The notes under the pieces were generated by a model. The model had not been told where the DNA came from and made no database searches. It saw nothing but the letters and a program-made list of their open reading frames with translations. This document shows, piece after piece, positions 41,709 through 51,243 of a stretch of 64,000 nt of DNA (its first letter is position 1; each line of letters starts with the position of its first letter). A program made the position numbers and the translations under genes. The DNA is taken from NCBI RefSeq assembly GCF_000217955.3, contig NZ_AFOY02000007.1:124001-188000 (forward strand), written 5' to 3'. The stretch is from Pseudomonas fluorescens HK44 (GTDB lineage: Bacteria > Pseudomonadota > Gammaproteobacteria > Pseudomonadales > Pseudomonadaceae).

Positions 41709-42233
41709 ATGACTCGTCTTCGTGCCATCTGTACCGCGGTTGCTCTGGTCTGTGCCAGCGGCCAGGTTTTCGCCGATACCGCCAGCCACAACGCCAGTGC
41801 AGAAGCTTTCCTGACCCTGGCGCATGCTGACAAACTGGGCACACCGGTGTACATGCAAGTGCAGCAAATGTTCGCTCAGCGCTTTGAACAAACCAAAGCG
41901 TCGGAATCGAAAAAAGCCCTGCTGGAAACCTACCAGGCCAAAGCCAACGCGGCTCTGAATGCGGCCATTGGCTGGGACAAGCTGAAGCCGGATATGGTCA
42001 AGCTCTACACCACCAACTTCAGCGAATCCGAGCTCAAGGACCTGGTCGCGTTCTACCAGTCGCCACTGGGCAAGAAAGTCCTGGAGAAAATGCCTCAGCT
42101 GACTCAGCAATCGGCCCAGATGACTCAGGCCAAACTGGAAAGCGCGGTGCCTGTGGTCAACAAGCTGCTGTCTGACATGACTGCCGAGCTGACGCCGAAA
42201 GACGCTGCCGCTCCAGCCAAGAAAAAGCCTTGA
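41709..42233 (+). CDS. DUF2059 periplasmic protein
   Basis: A 174-residue protein with a cleavable signal peptide (MTRLRAICTAVALVCASGQVFA, cleavage near 22-23). The DUF2059 domain is recognisable from YTTNFSESELKDLVAFYQSPLGKKVLEKMPQL (about 100-131). It ends with a Lys/Ala-rich tail. bolA starts 13 bases after its stop, so the two are probably co-transcribed. The function is unknown. Confidence 0.88.
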   Translation: MTRLRAICTAVALVCASGQVFADTASHNASAEAFLTLAHADKLGTPVYMQVQQMFAQRFEQTKASESKKALLETYQAKANAALNAAIGWDKLKPDMVKLYTTNFSESELKDLVAFYQSPLGKKVLEKMPQLTQQSAQMTQAKLESAVPVVNKLLSDMTAELTPKDAAAPAKKKP

Positions 42234-42246
42234 GCGGAGCCCCGCA

Positions 42247-42546
42247 ATGACCATGCAACAACGTATTGAATCTGCACTGAACGCGTTGCAACCTGCGCAT
42301 CTGGAAGTGCTGGACGAAAGTCACATGCACAGCCGTGGGTTGCAAACCCACTTCAAGGCCGTGGTGGTCAGCGAGCAATTTGCCGGGCTCAACAGCGTCA
42401 AGCGTCACCAGAAGGTCTACGCCACGCTGGGTGACCTGATGGGCGAATTCCATGCGTTGGCGCTGCATACCTATACGCCTGAGGAATGGGCAAAGACCGG
42501 CGCGGCACCTGCCTCGCCGACCTGTGCTGGCGGCAGCAAGAACTGA
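42247..42546 (+). CDS. bolA: BolA-family protein
   Basis: A 99-residue regulator that partners monothiol glutaredoxins and affects morphology and stress responses. It shows the BolA fold motifs LEVLDESHMHS and VVVSEQFAGLNSVKRHQKVYATLGDLMGEFHALALHTYTPEEW with the conserved His. It ends with a short Ala/Gly tail. It is directly downstream of the DUF2059 gene. Confidence 0.94.
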   Translation: MTMQQRIESALNALQPAHLEVLDESHMHSRGLQTHFKAVVVSEQFAGLNSVKRHQKVYATLGDLMGEFHALALHTYTPEEWAKTGAAPASPTCAGGSKN

Positions 42547-42568
42547 TTCTGCTGGTTGTGAGGGCTGT

Positions 42569-42716
42569 TGTGGCGAGGGGGCTTGTCGGAACGCCGCACC
42601 GCCCCGTTCGAGTGCGAAGCACTCGTAAATCCATCTAGCGCGTATTGTCAGAATTAACGCGTCTGGTTTTTTAAGGGCCGCTTCGCAGCCCAGCGGGGGC
42701 AAGCCCCCTCGCCACA
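42569..42716. repeat. Long-hairpin repeat, variant with 31-base module
   Basis: Complementary outer ends TGTGGCGAGGGGGCTTG and CAAGCCCCCTCGCCACA enclose 148 bases. After GGCTTG the left arm diverges into a module (42580-42610) that is identical to 53325-53355 in another copy and absent from the copies at 1012 and 17397. It lies downstream of bolA. Confidence 0.85.
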
Positions 42717-42763
42717 AAGATATCTGGCAGCCCATTAATCACTTTGTTTTTGCTAGAATCCGT

Positions 42764-42793
42764 AACGCGCCGCTTAGCCGGCGCGTTTTTTTT
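42764..42793 (+). terminator. Terminator-like hairpin upstream of trhO
   Basis: AACGCGCCG and CGGCGCGTT around a short loop, followed by T residues. It lies only five bases after a TGCTAGAAT extended -10-like hexamer (42754-42759), so it may end bolA transcripts or form the 5' hairpin of the trhO mRNA. Confidence 0.7.
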
Positions 42794-42840
42794 CGCATCC
42801 GGTTCACCCCTTACGCGGGTAGCCACCTGGAGAATCACCC

Positions 42841-43782
42841 ATGACACAACAGATTGTCGTGGCGGCACTGTATAAGTTCGTCACCCTTGAAGATTACGTC
42901 GCCTTGCGCGAGCCACTGTTGCAGGCGATGGTCGACAACGGCATCAAAGGCACCTTGCTGATTGCCGAAGAAGGCATCAACGGCACGGTTTCCGGAAGCC
43001 GCGAAGGCATCGACGGGCTGATGGCCTGGCTCAAGAACGACCCGCGCATGGACGACATCGACCACAAAGAGTCGTACTGCGACGAGCAGCCGTTCTATCG
43101 CACCAAGGTCAAGCTCAAGAAAGAGATCGTCACCCTGGGTGTTGAAGGCGTTGACCCGAACAAGAAAGTCGGCACCTACGTTGATCCGCAGAACTGGAAC
43201 GCGTTGATCAGCGACCCTGAAGTGCTGCTGATCGATACCCGCAACGACTACGAAGTATCGATCGGCACCTTCGAAGGCGCGATCGATCCGAAAACCACCA
43301 GTTTTCGTGAATTTCCCGACTACATCAAAGCCAACTTCGACCCGGCCAGGCACAAGAAAGTCGCGATGTTCTGCACCGGCGGCATTCGCTGTGAAAAGGC
43401 TTCGAGCTACATGCTCAGCCAGGGCTTCGATGAAGTCTTCCACCTCAAGGGCGGAATCCTCAAGTACCTCGAAGAGGTGCCGCAGGAAGAAACCAAATGG
43501 CAGGGCGACTGCTTTGTGTTCGATAACCGCGTCACTGTTCGCCACGACTTGAGCGAAGGCGACTACGATCAATGTCATGCCTGTCGTACGCCGGTGAGCG
43601 TGGAAGACCGCGCATCCGAGCACTACGTCGCCGGCATCAGCTGCCCGCATTGCTGGGATAAGCTGAGTGAGAAGACCCGTCGCAGTGCGATCGACCGGCA
43701 GAAACAGATCGAACTGGCCAAGGCCCGTAATCAGCCGCACCCGATTGGTTACAACTACAAGCAATCCAACACCGAGGCCTGA
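42841..43782 (+). CDS. trhO: tRNA uridine(34) hydroxylase TrhO (YceA family)
   Basis: A 313-residue rhodanese-domain protein that hydroxylates U34 of tRNA to 5-hydroxyuridine in an oxygen-dependent way. The N-terminal acylphosphatase-like part ([19 protein letters not shown]) precedes the rhodanese domain with the active-site loop [18 protein letters not shown]-terminal Cys pair region ([28 protein letters not shown]) follows. The DsbA-like gene starts three bases after its stop. Confidence 0.93.
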   Translation: MTQQIVVAALYKFVTLEDYVALREPLLQAMVDNGIKGTLLIAEEGINGTVSGSREGIDGLMAWLKNDPRMDDIDHKESYCDEQPFYRTKVKLKKEIVTLGVEGVDPNKKVGTYVDPQNWNALISDPEVLLIDTRNDYEVSIGTFEGAIDPKTTSFREFPDYIKANFDPARHKKVAMFCTGGIRCEKASSYMLSQGFDEVFHLKGGILKYLEEVPQEETKWQGDCFVFDNRVTVRHDLSEGDYDQCHACRTPVSVEDRASEHYVAGISCPHCWDKLSEKTRRSAIDRQKQIELAKARNQPHPIGYNYKQSNTEA

Positions 43783-43785
43783 ACC

Positions 43786-44421
43786 ATGTCCGCGCGCCTG
43801 CTCTATGTAATGGATCCGATGTGCTCCTGGTGCTGGGGCTTCGCTCCGGTAGCCGAGGCCTTGGTCAAGCAGGCGCAGGCTGCGGGCGTTGAAGTGCATC
43901 TGGTGGTTGGCGGTTTGCGCACCGGCAGCGGTGCGGCACTTGAACCCACCACGCGGCGCTACATTCTCGAACACTGGCAGGCGGTCGCCGAAGCCACCGG
44001 CCAGCCGTTCAAGTTCGAAGGCGCGCTGCCTGACGGTTTTGTCTACGACACCGAACCTGCCTGCCGCGCACTGGTGACAGCGCGCAGTCTGGCGCCGGAT
44101 TGCGCCTGGAAGCTGCTTAAACTCATTCAGCAGGCTTTTTATGCCGAGGGGCGTGACGTCACCCGCGCCAGCGTGTTGGTGGAGTTGGCCGAACAAGCCG
44201 GTTTGCCACGCATCGAGTTCGCAGCAGCATTCGACCGTGCCGATCAGCACGCGGCGACGGCGGCAGACTTCACCTGGGTTCAGGATCTGGGCATTGCCGG
44301 CTTTCCGACCTTGCTGGCCGAGCGCAATGGTCAATTGGCGCTGTTGACCAATGGCTACCAACCGCTCAGCGAACTGGCACCGTTGCTCGGCCGTTGGCTG
44401 GAGCGTGCTGCCTGTGTATGA
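43786..44421 (+). CDS. DsbA-family (FrnE-like) thiol oxidoreductase
   Basis: A 211-residue cytoplasmic protein with no signal peptide. The thioredoxin-like active site CSWC is at residues 13-16 (MDPMCSWCWGFAPV), and a helical insertion and the cis-Pro loop LGIAGFPTLLAERNG follow. This combination is typical of FrnE/DsbA-like proteins of unknown partner. The gene is tightly packed: three bases after trhO and overlapping the ABC transporter start by eight bases. Confidence 0.88.
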   Translation: MSARLLYVMDPMCSWCWGFAPVAEALVKQAQAAGVEVHLVVGGLRTGSGAALEPTTRRYILEHWQAVAEATGQPFKFEGALPDGFVYDTEPACRALVTARSLAPDCAWKLLKLIQQAFYAEGRDVTRASVLVELAEQAGLPRIEFAAAFDRADQHAATAADFTWVQDLGIAGFPTLLAERNGQLALLTNGYQPLSELAPLLGRWLERAACV

Positions 44422-46231
44422 GCAACCCGATGATGCACCACAACCCAAGCGGGTCGACCGGCTGAGTTGGGCGGAAATCCGTCGTCTGGCGCTTCAACAT
44501 AAAAAATCCTTGTGGATCGCCAACGGCGTCGCCGTATTGGCGACCCTGTGCAGTGTGCCGATCCCTTTACTGCTGCCATTGCTGGTGGACGAAGTGCTGC
44601 TGGGCCATGGCGACGCTGCACTGAAAGTCATGAACCACGCGCTGCCCACCGGCTGGCAGCGTGCTGCCGGTTACATCGGTTTGATGTTGCTGGTGACCTT
44701 GACCCTGCGTTGCGGCGCATTGATGTTCAACGTCTTGCAGGCACGTCTGTTTGCAGGCCTGGCCAAGGACATCGTCTATCGTATCCGCGTACGGCTGATC
44801 GAGCGACTCAAGCGTATTTCCCTTGGGGAATACGAAAGCCTGGGCAGCGGCACGGTGACCACGCACCTGGTCACGGACCTGGACACTGTCGACAAATTTG
44901 TCGGCGAAACCCTTAGCCGCTTTTTGGTGGCTATGCTCACGCTGGTCGGTACGGCCGGAATTCTGGTGTGGATGCACTGGAAGCTGGCGCTGCTGATCCT
45001 GTTGTTCAACCCGCTGGTGATCTACGCCACCGTGCAGTTGGGTAAACGGGTCAAACACCTGAAGAAACTCGAGAATGACAGCACTTCCCGGTTCACCCAG
45101 GCGCTGACTGAAACCCTGGATGCGATACAGGAAATCCGCGCTGGCAATCGTCAGGGTTTTTTTCTGGGACGGCTCGGATTGCGGGCGCAGGAAGTGCGCA
45201 ACTATGCCGTCAACTCACAGTGGAAAAGCGACGCGTCGAGCCGTGCCAGCGGATTGCTGTTCCAGTTCGGCATTGATATTTTCCGCGCCGCCGCCATGCT
45301 CACCGTATTGTTTTCTGACCTGTCCATCGGTCAGATGCTGGCGGTGTTCAGCTATCTCTGGTTCATGATCGGGCCGGTCGAGCAGCTGCTGAATTTGCAA
45401 TACGCCTATTACGCGGCGGGTGGTGCGCTGACGCGAATCAACGAACTGTTATCGCGTGCCGATGAGCCGCAGTACCCAGGTGGCGTCGATCCGTTCAAAG
45501 GGCGCGAGACGGTGGGCATCGAGGTGCAAGGCTTGAGTTTCGGCTACGGCGGTGAGTTGGTGCTGGATCAGATGAACCTGTCCATCGCGCCCGGCGAAAA
45601 AGTCGCGATCGTGGGCGCCAGCGGTGGCGGTAAAAGCACGCTGGTGCAATTGCTGTTGGGGCTCTATACGCCGCAATCGGGCTGTATCCGTTTTGGCGGC
45701 GTCACTCAACAGGACATCGGCCTGGAAACCGTGCGCGAGAATGTCGCCGTGGTGTTGCAGCATCCGGCACTGTTCAACGACACCATACGGGCCAACCTCG
45801 CCATGGGGCGCGAGCGCAGCGACGAAGCCTGTTGGCAGGCACTGGCAATCGCCCAGCTCGACGCGACGGTCAAGGCGTTGCCGCAAGGCCTGGACAGCGT
45901 CGTTGGCCGTTCCGGTGTGCGCTTGTCCGGCGGCCAACGCCAGCGCCTGGCGATTGCGCGAATGGTGCTGGCCGAACCCAAGGTCGTAGTCCTCGATGAG
46001 GCGACGTCGGCGCTGGACGCCGCCACCGAATACAACCTGCATCAGGCGCTGGCGCGGTTTCTCAGCGGTCGCACAACACTGATCATTGCTCACCGGTTGT
46101 CGGCGGTAAAACAGGCGGACCGGGTGCTGGTGTTCGATGGTGGGCAAATTGCCGAGGATGGCGACCACCAGCAGCTGATTGCTGAGGGGGGGCTGTATGC
46201 CAAGTTGTATGGGCATTTGCAGCAGCATTAG
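44414..46231 (+). CDS. ABC exporter, fused membrane and ATPase domains
   Basis: A 605-residue half-transporter. The GTG start at 44414 has GGAG about ten bases upstream and overlaps the DsbA-like gene. Six membrane helices span about residues 30-320 (ABC_membrane domain). The ATPase domain from about 365 has Walker A GASGGGKST, a Q-loop region VAVVLQHPALFND, signature LSGGQRQRLAIARM, Walker B KVVVLDEATSALD and the H-loop IIAHRLSAV. It resembles MsbA/lipid-type exporters. The substrate is unknown. Confidence 0.9.
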   Translation: MYEQPDDAPQPKRVDRLSWAEIRRLALQHKKSLWIANGVAVLATLCSVPIPLLLPLLVDEVLLGHGDAALKVMNHALPTGWQRAAGYIGLMLLVTLTLRCGALMFNVLQARLFAGLAKDIVYRIRVRLIERLKRISLGEYESLGSGTVTTHLVTDLDTVDKFVGETLSRFLVAMLTLVGTAGILVWMHWKLALLILLFNPLVIYATVQLGKRVKHLKKLENDSTSRFTQALTETLDAIQEIRAGNRQGFFLGRLGLRAQEVRNYAVNSQWKSDASSRASGLLFQFGIDIFRAAAMLTVLFSDLSIGQMLAVFSYLWFMIGPVEQLLNLQYAYYAAGGALTRINELLSRADEPQYPGGVDPFKGRETVGIEVQGLSFGYGGELVLDQMNLSIAPGEKVAIVGASGGGKSTLVQLLLGLYTPQSGCIRFGGVTQQDIGLETVRENVAVVLQHPALFNDTIRANLAMGRERSDEACWQALAIAQLDATVKALPQGLDSVVGRSGVRLSGGQRQRLAIARMVLAEPKVVVLDEATSALDAATEYNLHQALARFLSGRTTLIIAHRLSAVKQADRVLVFDGGQIAEDGDHQQLIAEGGLYAKLYGHLQQH

Positions 46232-46450
46232 CAACCTTGAGTTTTGCCCGGATTTCTGTGCTTATTGATCATCTACCCTTATGGGGAATCAGCCTTATGG
46301 ACTTTTTGATTGTTGCCTTGCCCTTGAATCGAGTTTGATCGAAGCCTGATGTCTTCGAAAAATCGAAAAATCGAAAATTGGCCTAGTCTGTGCTGCTAGG
46401 AGCGAAATTCTCTCGGGTGTTCATCAGGCAGCGCTTGTGCAAGGGACCTC

Positions 46451-48910
46451 ATGAAGCAAAAGCGGACTCTCGGAACGCCACGGTTGTTGGGCATCGTCTG
46501 GCCATTTATCGCCGTCGTGTTATTTCAGGCCCTGTTGGGCGGCGTCAGCCTGTACGTTTTGTCCGCGGTTCGCGGCTACGTTGCCGGAGAAAGCCTGTGG
46601 TCCAAGGGGCAGAAAGACGCTATCTATTACCTCAATCTCTACGCTGACAGTCGCGACGAGTCGATTTTCCTCAAGTACCAAAAGGCTATTTCAGTGCCCC
46701 AGGGCGGGCATGAGCTGCGGGTCGCGCTGGATCATCAACCGCCTGATCTTGAGGCCGCGAGGCGGGGTATCCTCAAGGGCGGAAACCATCCCGATGACGT
46801 TTCAAGCCTGATTTGGCTGTACCTGAACTTCCGGCATTTCAGTTATCTGGAAACCGCTATCGATCGCTGGACCGTAGGCGATGCCTACCTGGTGCAACTC
46901 GATAACGTCGCCCTTGAAATGCATCAGCGCATTGCCAACAACCAGGCGGGCGACACCGATATTCAGCGCTGGAAAGCCCGGATATTTGCCATCAACGAAG
47001 CGGTGACACCCGCCGCCAAGGCATTCAGCGACGCATTGGGCGAGGGTTCGCGGCTGATTCTGCAGTTGTTGCTGTTGACTAACCTGGCCACGGCGTTGGG
47101 GTTGATTGCCCTGGCACTCTTGCGCACCCATAAGCTACTGGCTCAGCGCCACGCGTTTGCCAATGCCTTGCAACTGGAAAAAGAGCGCGCGCAAATAACC
47201 TTGCAGTCCATTGGCGATGGCGTGATCACTACCGACGTTGAAGGCGCCATTGCTTACATGAACCCGGCAGCCGAGGAGTTGACCCACTGGAAGGCCGAGC
47301 AGGCAATCGGGCTGCCGTTGGCAGCCTTGTTCAATCTGCTGGATGAAAATGCCCAGGCGGATGGCTTCACACTGATCGAGCATATTCTCAGCGGGCAGCT
47401 CAGCGGTGGCAGTGAGCACTCCAAACTGATCCAGAGGCTGGATGGCAGCACGGTTTCAGTCACGTTGGTGGGTTCACCGATTCGCAATGCCGGTAAAGTC
47501 AGTGGCACGGTGCTGGTGCTGCATGACATGACCCAGGAACGGCAGTACATCGCCAATCTTTCCTGGCAGGCCACTCACGACGCGTTAACCGGGCTGGCCA
47601 ACCGCCGCGAATTCGAATATCGCCTGGAGCAGGCGTTGCACAATCTGACGCGCCAGCCTGCCCGGCATGCCTTGATGTTCCTCGATCTGGATCAATTCAA
47701 ACTGGTCAACGATACCTGCGGACATGCTGCGGGTGATGAGCTGCTGCGGCATATCTGCGCGCTGTTGCAGTCGGGGTTGCGCGAAGGTGACACCTTGGCC
47801 CGATTGGGCGGTGACGAGTTCGGCATTCTGTTGGAAAACTGCTCGCCGCAAGCCTCGGAAAAAATCGCCGAGTGCCTGCGCCAGACGGTACAAAACCTGC
47901 ATTTTGTCTGGAAAGGCCGGCCATTCGTGACCACCGTCAGCATCGGTCTGGTGCACATTATTCAGGCTCCGGCCACCCTTGAGGCTTCATTGCGTGCTGC
48001 CGACATGGCCTGCTACATGGCCAAGGAGAAGGGCCGCAATCGGGTGCAGGTCTATCATGCTGACGACTCCGAGTTGTCCCTGCGCTTTGGCGAGATGGCC
48101 TGGGTCCAGCGCCTGCACATGGCGCTGGAAGAGAACCGCTTCTGCCTGTACTCACAGGAAATCGCTGCGCTGGGGCATACGGAACGGGGCGGTGGGCATA
48201 TCGAAATCCTGCTGCGTCTGCACGACGAAGCCGGGCGGATGATTCTGCCGGACAGCTTCATTCCTGCTGCCGAGCGTTACGGAGTCATGACGTCCCTGGA
48301 TCGTTGGGTGGTCGAGAGTGTGTTCAGGATCATTGCGCAGGGCATCGCGCAAGAGCGTAAAGGGCCGTTGGCCATGTGTGCGATCAATCTGTCAGGCACT
48401 ACCATCGGGGATGAGGCTTTTCTACACTTCCTGCGTGAAAAGTTCACTGCCTACGCCATTCCGCCTGAAATGATTTGTTTTGAAATCACTGAAACCAGCG
48501 CGATTTCCAATTTGGGCAGTGCAATCAGATTTATTAACGAGCTCAAAGGGTTAGGATGCCATTTTTCGTTGGATGATTTTTGTGCCGGAATGTCCTCATT
48601 CGCTTATCTAAAACATTTACCTGTAGACTTCTTGAAGATCGACGGGAGTTTCGTAAAGGATATGCTGGACGACCCGATTAACCGTGCAATGGTCGAAGTG
48701 ATCAATCACATCGGTCATGTCATGGGTAAGCGCACCATTGCCGAGTTTGTTGAAACACCCCAGATCGAGCAGGCATTGCTGGAGATCGGGGTGGATTATG
48801 CTCAAGGATATATCATTGAACGTCCGCAATTGTTTACCTGTGACAGCCTGCAATGTCGGCCCACCAGACCGCAGCCTCTGTTATTCAAGGCGCCTGGCAC
48901 ATTCCGTTGA
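46451..48910 (+). CDS. rbdA: Membrane PAS-GGDEF-EAL cyclic-di-GMP protein (RbdA-like)
   Basis: An 819-residue dual-domain protein. An N-terminal membrane helix (about 17-38), a periplasmic sensor region and a second helix (about 200-220) precede a PAS domain (about 245-360), GGDEF (RLGGDEF, GGDEF at 453-457) and EAL. The EAL catalytic residues look intact although the motif reads EIL (585-587): NLSG, EITET, DDFCAG, KIDGSF, AEFVET and QGY are present. Domain order and size match RbdA, the biofilm-dispersal phosphodiesterase of P. aeruginosa, whose gene has the same neighbours. It probably hydrolyses c-di-GMP. Confidence 0.88.
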   Translation: MKQKRTLGTPRLLGIVWPFIAVVLFQALLGGVSLYVLSAVRGYVAGESLWSKGQKDAIYYLNLYADSRDESIFLKYQKAISVPQGGHELRVALDHQPPDLEAARRGILKGGNHPDDVSSLIWLYLNFRHFSYLETAIDRWTVGDAYLVQLDNVALEMHQRIANNQAGDTDIQRWKARIFAINEAVTPAAKAFSDALGEGSRLILQLLLLTNLATALGLIALALLRTHKLLAQRHAFANALQLEKERAQITLQSIGDGVITTDVEGAIAYMNPAAEELTHWKAEQAIGLPLAALFNLLDENAQADGFTLIEHILSGQLSGGSEHSKLIQRLDGSTVSVTLVGSPIRNAGKVSGTVLVLHDMTQERQYIANLSWQATHDALTGLANRREFEYRLEQALHNLTRQPARHALMFLDLDQFKLVNDTCGHAAGDELLRHICALLQSGLREGDTLARLGGDEFGILLENCSPQASEKIAECLRQTVQNLHFVWKGRPFVTTVSIGLVHIIQAPATLEASLRAADMACYMAKEKGRNRVQVYHADDSELSLRFGEMAWVQRLHMALEENRFCLYSQEIAALGHTERGGGHIEILLRLHDEAGRMILPDSFIPAAERYGVMTSLDRWVVESVFRIIAQGIAQERKGPLAMCAINLSGTTIGDEAFLHFLREKFTAYAIPPEMICFEITETSAISNLGSAIRFINELKGLGCHFSLDDFCAGMSSFAYLKHLPVDFLKIDGSFVKDMLDDPINRAMVEVINHIGHVMGKRTIAEFVETPQIEQALLEIGVDYAQGYIIERPQLFTCDSLQCRPTRPQPLLFKAPGTFR

Positions 48911-48955
48911 AGTCTCTTGCTGATCCGTACAATCACAATCAAAAGGAGTGCGACA

Positions 48956-49750
48956 GTGATCGATACCTTCAACAGATCCGGCCCGCTTATGGAAGCCGCA
49001 AGTTACCCAGCCTGGGCTCAGCAGTTGATCCGGGATTGCAGCGAGAGCAAGCGTCGGGTTGTCGAACATGAATTGTATCAGCGGATGCGTGACAACAAAC
49101 TCAGTGCAAGGACCATGCGTCAATACCTCATTGGTGGCTGGCCGGTCGTTGAACAGTTCGCGTTGTACATGGCGCAAAACCTGACGAAGACCCGCTTTGC
49201 CCGCCATCCCGGCGAGGACATGGCGCGTCGCTGGCTGATGCGCAACATTCGGGTTGAACTTAATCATGCCGATTATTGGGTGCACTGGAGTCGCGCACAT
49301 GGCGTGAGCCCCGATGATTTGCAGGCACAGCAGGTTGCTCCTGAGCTTCATGCGTTGAGTCATTGGTGCTGGCATACCAGCTCGTCGGATTCGCTGATCG
49401 TTGCCATTGCGGCGACCAACTATGCCATTGAAGGGGCGACCGGGGAGTGGTCGGCGCTGGTGTGTTCCAGTGGTGTCTATGCGGCAGCGTTCCCTGAGGA
49501 CGACCGCAAACGCGCCATGAAGTGGCTGAAAATGCATGCTCAATACGATGATGCCCATCCGTGGGAAGCCCTGGAAATCATCTGCACGCTGGCGGGCCTG
49601 AACCCCGCTAAATCCCTGCAAGCCGAACTGCGTCAGGCGATCTGCAAGAGCTACGACTACATGTACCTGTTCCTGGAACGCTGCATGCAACTGGAGCACT
49701 CGGAAAGGGTTCCGGTAGCCCGGGAGCGGATGGCGCTGGTCGAAAGCTGA
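48956..49750 (+). CDS. Haem-oxygenase-fold TenA/PqqC-like protein
   Basis: A 264-residue all-helical protein with a GTG start at 48956 and a strong AAAAGGAG site. Acidic and His residues are placed as in TenA/PqqC-like and diiron haem-oxygenase-like enzymes: GGWPVVEQFALYMAQ, RVELNHADYWVHW, TNYAIEGATGEWSALV and YDDAHPWEALEII. It may bind a diiron centre or a cofactor precursor; its reaction is unknown. It lies 45 bases after the RbdA-like gene on the same strand, so a link to its regulation or expression is possible. Confidence 0.78.
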   Translation: MIDTFNRSGPLMEAASYPAWAQQLIRDCSESKRRVVEHELYQRMRDNKLSARTMRQYLIGGWPVVEQFALYMAQNLTKTRFARHPGEDMARRWLMRNIRVELNHADYWVHWSRAHGVSPDDLQAQQVAPELHALSHWCWHTSSSDSLIVAIAATNYAIEGATGEWSALVCSSGVYAAAFPEDDRKRAMKWLKMHAQYDDAHPWEALEIICTLAGLNPAKSLQAELRQAICKSYDYMYLFLERCMQLEHSERVPVARERMALVES

Positions 49751-49779
49751 TCCGTTAATTCAAGACAACGCAAAACCAT

Positions 49780-49868
49780 TGTGGGAGCGAGCCTGCTCGC
49801 GATGAACGATACCCCGGGCTTTCCTGTTAAACCGGGTTGCCTGCATCGCGAGCAGGCTCGCTCCCACA
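49780..49868. repeat. REP inverted pair, right member touching IS copy 3
   Basis: REPs at 49780-49803 and 49845-49868. The last base of the second is followed directly by the IS right end. Confidence 0.9.
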
Positions 49869-51220
49869 TCTATGGTTACCCCCTTTTCTGCAATACTGTT
49901 TTTGATGCGTGTTTGGCTTGCTTTCATCTATCCGGCGTCTGTGTGGGGTGGCAACCCCGCGCCTCGATGAGAATCGATGCCTAACGATCCTAATTATTCG
50001 AACGGCCTTTCAGCCGTGTGGGAGCTCAGGGTTGTCGTCAGGCCGGTTAGCCGTTCACGTCATCTGTTATCCAGCATCGCAAAACCAGGTGGGTGGTGCT
50101 CGGGTGACAGCAGGGTCAGGCGTTCATCGCGGTTGGCCCTGCATCAAATTCAGTGTGGTGGGCAGCAATCGCCCAGGCGATCCTTGCCAGCTTGTTGGCC
50201 AGCGCGCAGACCACATGGTTGGAGTGATGGTGGGCCAATAGCTGCCGGACCCAGTCCGCCAGCCAGCCTTTCTGTCGGTCCAGTTGCATCAGGTAAACAC
50301 GGGCACATTGGACAAGCAGGCGCCGCTGGTTGCGATCACCTCGCTTGCTGATGCCCAGCAGGACGGTCTTGCCGCCCGTAGAATGCTGTTTGGGTATCAG
50401 CCCGATTGAGGCCGAATAGCCTCGGCCGCATTTGAACTGCTTGCCATCGCCCAATTCGGCAGCCAGGACGCTGGAGGTGATCGGGCCTACGCAGGGCATG
50501 GTCATCAAACGAGCCGCCAGATCATCTTCGGCGGCCTGGCATTCCACTTCCTTGTCCAGCGTCTTGATCTGCCCATCCAGATAGGTGAAGTGCTCCTGCA
50601 ACCTCGTCAGAAGTTTTTTGATGGGCACAGGAATTGAACTCGCTTCAAGCCGAGCGGGCAGTTCTTTGATGGGCTTGAAGCCTGTGGCCAGACTGACGCC
50701 GACCTCCAAAAGCGCTGCGTGAATCCGATTGACGGTCGCGGTGCGCTCTTTGATGAACGAATCGCGTGTCGAGTTGAGCATGGCCAGCAGCTGCTGAGCC
50801 TGGGTTTTGGGGTGTACAAAGCGCATTGTTGGACGAGTCGCCGCCTCGCAGATCGCCTCGGCATCAGCGAAGTCGTTTTTGTTGCTTTTCACGTAAGGGC
50901 GTACGAGATGCGGGGCAATGAGCTTGGGCGTATGTCCCAGCTTCGCGACCTCCTGCGCCATGAAGTGGGCTCCGCCGCAGGCTTCCATCACAACGGTGCA
51001 GGGTTCGAGATTCATCAGGTGCTGCATGAGCGCCGCACGAGTAAACTTTTTGCGGTAAAGCTCATGACCACGATCATCTTGCGCGTGTAGATGGAAAGAG
51101 TGTTTTCCCAGATCGATGGCGGCAATAGCTACTTTGTTCATGGCAACGGTCTCCGATGAGCCCCCTGCGAAAGCTTAGTGGGCGATCACAGGGGGCGGCG
51201 GGGGTAGCCATTTCATTATT
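49869..51220 (-). mobile_element. IS1111-type insertion sequence, copy 3 (intact)
   Basis: 1352 bases, the same orientation and nearly the same sequence as copy 2. The right end abuts the REP at 49868. The left flank in element orientation reads CACAAACCA and shows no REP, as the GGDEF gene ends 23 bases away. The right-end noncoding region carries the TGTGGGAGC guide-like segment at 50017-50025. The GGGG/CCCC hairpin loop near 49947-49960 differs from that of copy 2. Confidence 0.9.
50116..51141 (-). CDS. IS1111-type transposase (copy 3, intact)
   Basis: A 341-residue transposase matching copy 2 except for one residue near the C-terminus (FDAGPTAMNA instead of FDAGPAAMNA). The same DEDD motifs, EACGGAH and QHSTGGK Ser motif are present, so it should be active. 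Confidence 0.93.
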   Translation of the reverse strand: MNKVAIAAIDLGKHSFHLHAQDDRGHELYRKKFTRAALMQHLMNLEPCTVVMEACGGAHFMAQEVAKLGHTPKLIAPHLVRPYVKSNKNDFADAEAICEAATRPTMRFVHPKTQAQQLLAMLNSTRDSFIKERTATVNRIHAALLEVGVSLATGFKPIKELPARLEASSIPVPIKKLLTRLQEHFTYLDGQIKTLDKEVECQAAEDDLAARLMTMPCVGPITSSVLAAELGDGKQFKCGRGYSASIGLIPKQHSTGGKTVLLGISKRGDRNQRRLLVQCARVYLMQLDRQKGWLADWVRQLLAHHHSNHVVCALANKLARIAWAIAAHHTEFDAGPTAMNA

Positions 51221-51243
51221 TGGTTTGTGTTGTAGCTGAAGCC

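Noticed and set aside
38688..51220. Calling the fumC block a composite transposon
   Set aside because: IS110-family elements do not move flanked segments by paired-end transposition, there is no target duplication around the outer ends, and each copy has its own REP target.
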